A stretch of 64,000 bases of DNA. Source: CAWCGU01 sp963838095 (lineage in GTDB: Bacteria > Actinomycetota > Thermoleophilia > Solirubrobacterales > 70-9). Positions 62,100 through 64,000 of this stretch are shown piece by piece; the first letter of the stretch is position 1; each line of letters starts with the position of its first letter. The DNA lies in assembly GCA_963838095.1 (NCBI GenBank), contig CAWIPO010000008.1, positions 1,162,220-1,226,219 of the forward strand, read 5' to 3'. The notes beneath the pieces were generated by a model. The model searched no databases. It was not told the DNA's origin and worked only from the letters and a program-made list of their open reading frames with translations. The position numbers and the translations under genes were made by a program.

Positions 62100-63029
62100 G
62101 TGCAAACCGATCGAGTGGGCTTGCGTTTCGCAGGCGGCACGCGAATCTGCATCGCGATCTTGACCAGCACGCTCGCAGTTGGTGTGGGCGCCGCGTATGG
62201 CCAGACCAGCGGCGGCATCGGCACCGCTCCCGCGGACCCGAGCGCCGGCGGCAGCAGCGGGCCCGCGGCGCCCGACTCGACCCCCGACCCCGGCGGCCAG
62301 GTGGAGCTGAACGTTTCCAACGCCCGGCCCAGCAAGGCCTACATGCTCGGCTCGCCGGCGGTCTTCCGCTACGAGGTCGCCGGACGCGAGGTCCGAGACG
62401 TCACCGTCGAGGTCGTCAGCAAGTCGAGCCGCGCGGTGGTCGCCACCTACGAGCAGCCGAACGTCGATCCGAAGACCGAGCACCAGGTCTCGTGGAGCGG
62501 CCGAACGGACTCCGGTGGCGTCGCAGAACAGGGCGAGTATCGCTTCCGCGTGATCAGCGCTGACGGCGAGTCGGCCGACGACTCGAACGCCGACGGCAAG
62601 CCCGACGCCGGTTTCTACGCGCACAAGTTCCCGATCCGCGGTCCCCACACGTATGGGGACGGAATCGGCGCCGGCCGCGGACATAAGGGCCAGGACGTGA
62701 TGGCCGACTGCGGATTGCGGCTTGTCGCCGCCCACGCCGGCACCGTCCAGGCCGTCGGCTATGACGGCGCCGGCGGCGGCAACTACATCGTCATCGACGG
62801 CAAGCACACCAAGTTCGACTACGTCTACATGCATCTCCAGGACCGGGCGGAGGCGCGCGAAGGCGAGAAGGTGAAGACCGGCCAGCGCATCGGCCGCGTC
62901 GGCGACACCGGCAACGCGAGCGCCTGCCACCTGCACTTCGAGCTCTGGTCGAAGGGCGGCTGGTACGAGGGCGGCCGCTTCCTCGGCTCGGTGACCCGCA
63001 ACCTGAAGCAATGGGACCGCTGGAGCTGA
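62100..63029 (+). CDS. Secreted M23-family (LytM-like) metallopeptidase
   Basis: 309 residues; GTG start 20 bases after the riboswitch. Signal segment ICIAILTSTLAVGVGAAYGQ at ~17-36, Gly/Pro/Ala-rich linker, a FlgD/Ig-like strand domain (~60-150, VFRYEVAGREVRDVTVEVVS), then the M23 domain with RGHKGQDVMA (HxxxD), VYMHLQD and HLHFELW, a full zinc site. It cleaves peptidoglycan cross-bridges outside the cell. Expression is expected to depend on c-di-AMP. It ends with a strong terminator. Confidence 0.93.
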   Translation: MQTDRVGLRFAGGTRICIAILTSTLAVGVGAAYGQTSGGIGTAPADPSAGGSSGPAAPDSTPDPGGQVELNVSNARPSKAYMLGSPAVFRYEVAGREVRDVTVEVVSKSSRAVVATYEQPNVDPKTEHQVSWSGRTDSGGVAEQGEYRFRVISADGESADDSNADGKPDAGFYAHKFPIRGPHTYGDGIGAGRGHKGQDVMADCGLRLVAAHAGTVQAVGYDGAGGGNYIVIDGKHTKFDYVYMHLQDRAEAREGEKVKTGQRIGRVGDTGNASACHLHFELWSKGGWYEGGRFLGSVTRNLKQWDRWS

Positions 63030-63086
63030 CTTGACACACAAGCGTTCCGGGCGAGAGCCCGGTTCGATCCCCCTCCCCAAGCAAAG

Positions 63087-63117
63087 CGGGGCGCCTCAGG
63101 CGCCCCGTTTTGTTTCT
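63087..63117 (+). terminator. Strong intrinsic terminator after the M23 peptidase gene
   Basis: CGGGGCGCC-TCA-GGCGCCCCG, a perfect 9-bp stem (63087-63107), followed by TTTTGTTTCT. It also sits at the stop of the convergent NUDIX gene. Confidence 0.9.
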
Positions 63118-63524
63118 CAGAGCGCCGAGCGAAGCACCGCGATGTCGCGGTTGTAGGTCAGCAGCCGCTCGGCGTCATCCGGGCTCAGCCAGCGCAGCTC
63201 GTCGACCTCCGCGTTGGGCACGAACTCGCCTTCCAGCGGCCGCATCAACCAGTAGCGGACGAGCTTGTCGCGGCCCTTGGCATCGCCGTAGCTCGAGGAC
63301 GCGACCTCGCGCTCCAGGGTGCAGCGCAGGCCGGTCTCCTCCTCCACCTCGCGCAGGGCCCCCTCCTCGTAGCCCTCGTCCGGTGCGAGCTTCCCCTTCG
63401 GCAACGACCAGTCGTCGTAGCGTGGGCGATGCACCAGCGCAACCTCGGGTCCGCCGTCCCCTTCGCGCACGAGAACGCCGCCGGCCGCCCTCACCTCCGG
63501 CACAGGGATCCCATCGCTCGCCAC
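63117..63524 (-). CDS. NUDIX hydrolase
   Basis: 135 residues with a complete Nudix box, GKLAPDEGYEEGALREVEEETGL (residue ~43-65; GX5EX7REUXEEXGU pattern satisfied). The preceding VHRPRYDDWSLPKGK is typical of the MutT/Ap4A-type group that also occurs fused to histidine phosphatases in Actinobacteria. It would hydrolyse a nucleoside diphosphate linked to another moiety. Divergent from the last gene by 17 bases. Confidence 0.9.
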   Translation of the reverse strand: MASDGIPVPEVRAAGGVLVREGDGGPEVALVHRPRYDDWSLPKGKLAPDEGYEEGALREVEEETGLRCTLEREVASSSYGDAKGRDKLVRYWLMRPLEGEFVPNAEVDELRWLSPDDAERLLTYNRDIAVLRSAL

Positions 63525-63541
63525 GCGCCTATTCTGACCGC

Positions 63542-64000
63542 GTGGCCGAGCGCGAGCAACAACGGCTGCTGCGCGAAGCGCTCACCCGGGAGGCCGAGGC
63601 GCAGAGGCTGCTGCTGGCGGGGGACTCCGCGGCCCCAGCGGCGTTTCGCGAGGTCTCGGACCTGTACCGGCGCTCCTGGGAGGCCGCCCACCCGACGGCA
63701 TATGGACGCCTGGTCGGGATGCTGAAGGCCGCAATCCTGGCGGGGGACGGGGGCACAGAGGCCGCGTATGTGCGGGAGGGGCTGGGTAGGGAAACGGGCG
63801 GTTCACCGACGCGCGCCTATGCGGTTGGCCTCGCGGCGCTCGTGGAAGGCGATGATGCGCTGGCGCTGGAGGCTGCTGAGGCGATGAGGGGCGAGTCGGA
63901 GGCTTTCGCGCGCGCTGCGCAGGCAATGTCAGCTGTCGCGACGAGCGACAGTGCGGCATACCGCGCCGCCCATGCAGCAATCGTCAGCGATTTCGAGGCC
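63542..64000 (+). CDS. Hypothetical helical protein, cut by the window end
   Basis: GTG start; the frame is open for 153 codons to the last base, with no stop. The product is Ala/Glu-rich and all helical (REQQRLLREALTREAEAQRL, SDLYRRSWEAAHPTAYGRLV), in a pattern of antiparallel helices that could be TPR-like. No family recognised from this part. Divergently transcribed from the NUDIX gene. Confidence 0.6.
   Translation, partial: MAEREQQRLLREALTREAEAQRLLLAGDSAAPAAFREVSDLYRRSWEAAHPTAYGRLVGMLKAAILAGDGGTEAAYVREGLGRETGGSPTRAYAVGLAALVEGDDALALEAAEAMRGESEAFARAAQAMSAVATSDSAAYRAAHAAIVSDFEA

Noticed and set aside
63044..63080. tRNA 3' end (CCCGGTTCGATCCCCC) after the M23 gene
   Set aside because: It is the hairpin CCGGGC-GAGA-GCCCGG followed by TTCGATCC; the T-stem does not pair and no other tRNA arms are present.

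Overview
The window is GC-rich actinobacterial DNA. Gene content and gene order point to the class Thermoleophilia (Solirubrobacterales-like): carD next to disA, a c-di-AMP (ydaO-type) riboswitch in front of a cell-wall peptidase, class III cyclases fused to other domains, wax-ester synthase, SRPBCC and SnoaL-like families, and a compact tyrosine-recombinase type. No rRNA, tRNA or CRISPR array was found. The lineage call is inference from content, not from a marker-gene comparison.

Layout. 1-2.4 kb: end of an acyltransferase-like gene, an SRPBCC protein and an acyl-CoA synthetase. 2.4-33.2 kb: a long, mostly minus-strand housekeeping backbone which, read in transcription order, runs tilS-hpt-ftsH-folP-folB-folK-coaX-dus-greA-clpC-radA-disA-carD-ispD-ispF. 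This resembles the Bacillus subtilis tilS-to-ispF region. It is interrupted by genes mostly on the plus strand (DUF389 protein, beta-propeller/PKD protein, WS/DGAT + MarR + MFS, a membrane protein, a GST-like protein, a thioesterase-like protein) and by a 4.4-kb island of decayed genes at 21.78-26.19 kb. 33-38.8 kb: a MerR-cyclase fusion, an unassigned structured intergenic region, a lipid-related set (SCP2-like, acyltransferase, SDR) and coiled-coil proteins. 39-43.5 kb: a three-domain wall hydrolase and a DUF11/RTX secreted protein. 43.5-50 kb: sirtuin, HAD-ECH fusion, FAD oxidoreductase, SRPBCC, PadR and acyl-CoA dehydrogenase, mostly fatty-acid metabolism. 51-53 kb: two cation exchangers. 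53-64 kb: a lipoprotein, ArsA ATPase, a giant cyclase-ATPase-TPR regulator with two tandem alpha/beta hydrolases and DUF2203, then the c-di-AMP riboswitch with an M23 peptidase, a NUDIX hydrolase and a cut-off gene.

How it fits together. DisA makes c-di-AMP, and the ydaO-class aptamer at about 61.93-62.08 kb should sense it and control the M23 peptidase, so both ends of one signalling circuit lie in the window. ClpC, RadA, DisA and CarD form a stress/DNA-integrity group. The fol, isp and coaX genes supply folate, isoprenoid and CoA precursors. The 43-50 kb genes suit fatty-acid breakdown, with a fat-metabolism-like palindrome ahead of the acyl-CoA dehydrogenase.

Most unusual signals: (i) the 21.78-26.19 kb island, in which gene modules are separated by seven copies of a 20-nt palindrome of form CCGCT-N10-AGCGG, with a minimal tyrosine recombinase inside and a ~75-bp inverted repeat at the ends; (ii) non-ATG/GTG/TTG starts in core genes (carD AUU, folK CUG, ispD unclear); (iii) a cluster of single-base frameshifts in small genes, either real decay or consensus errors; (iv) an unassigned 250-nt region at 34.46-34.71 kb bounded by terminator-like stems.
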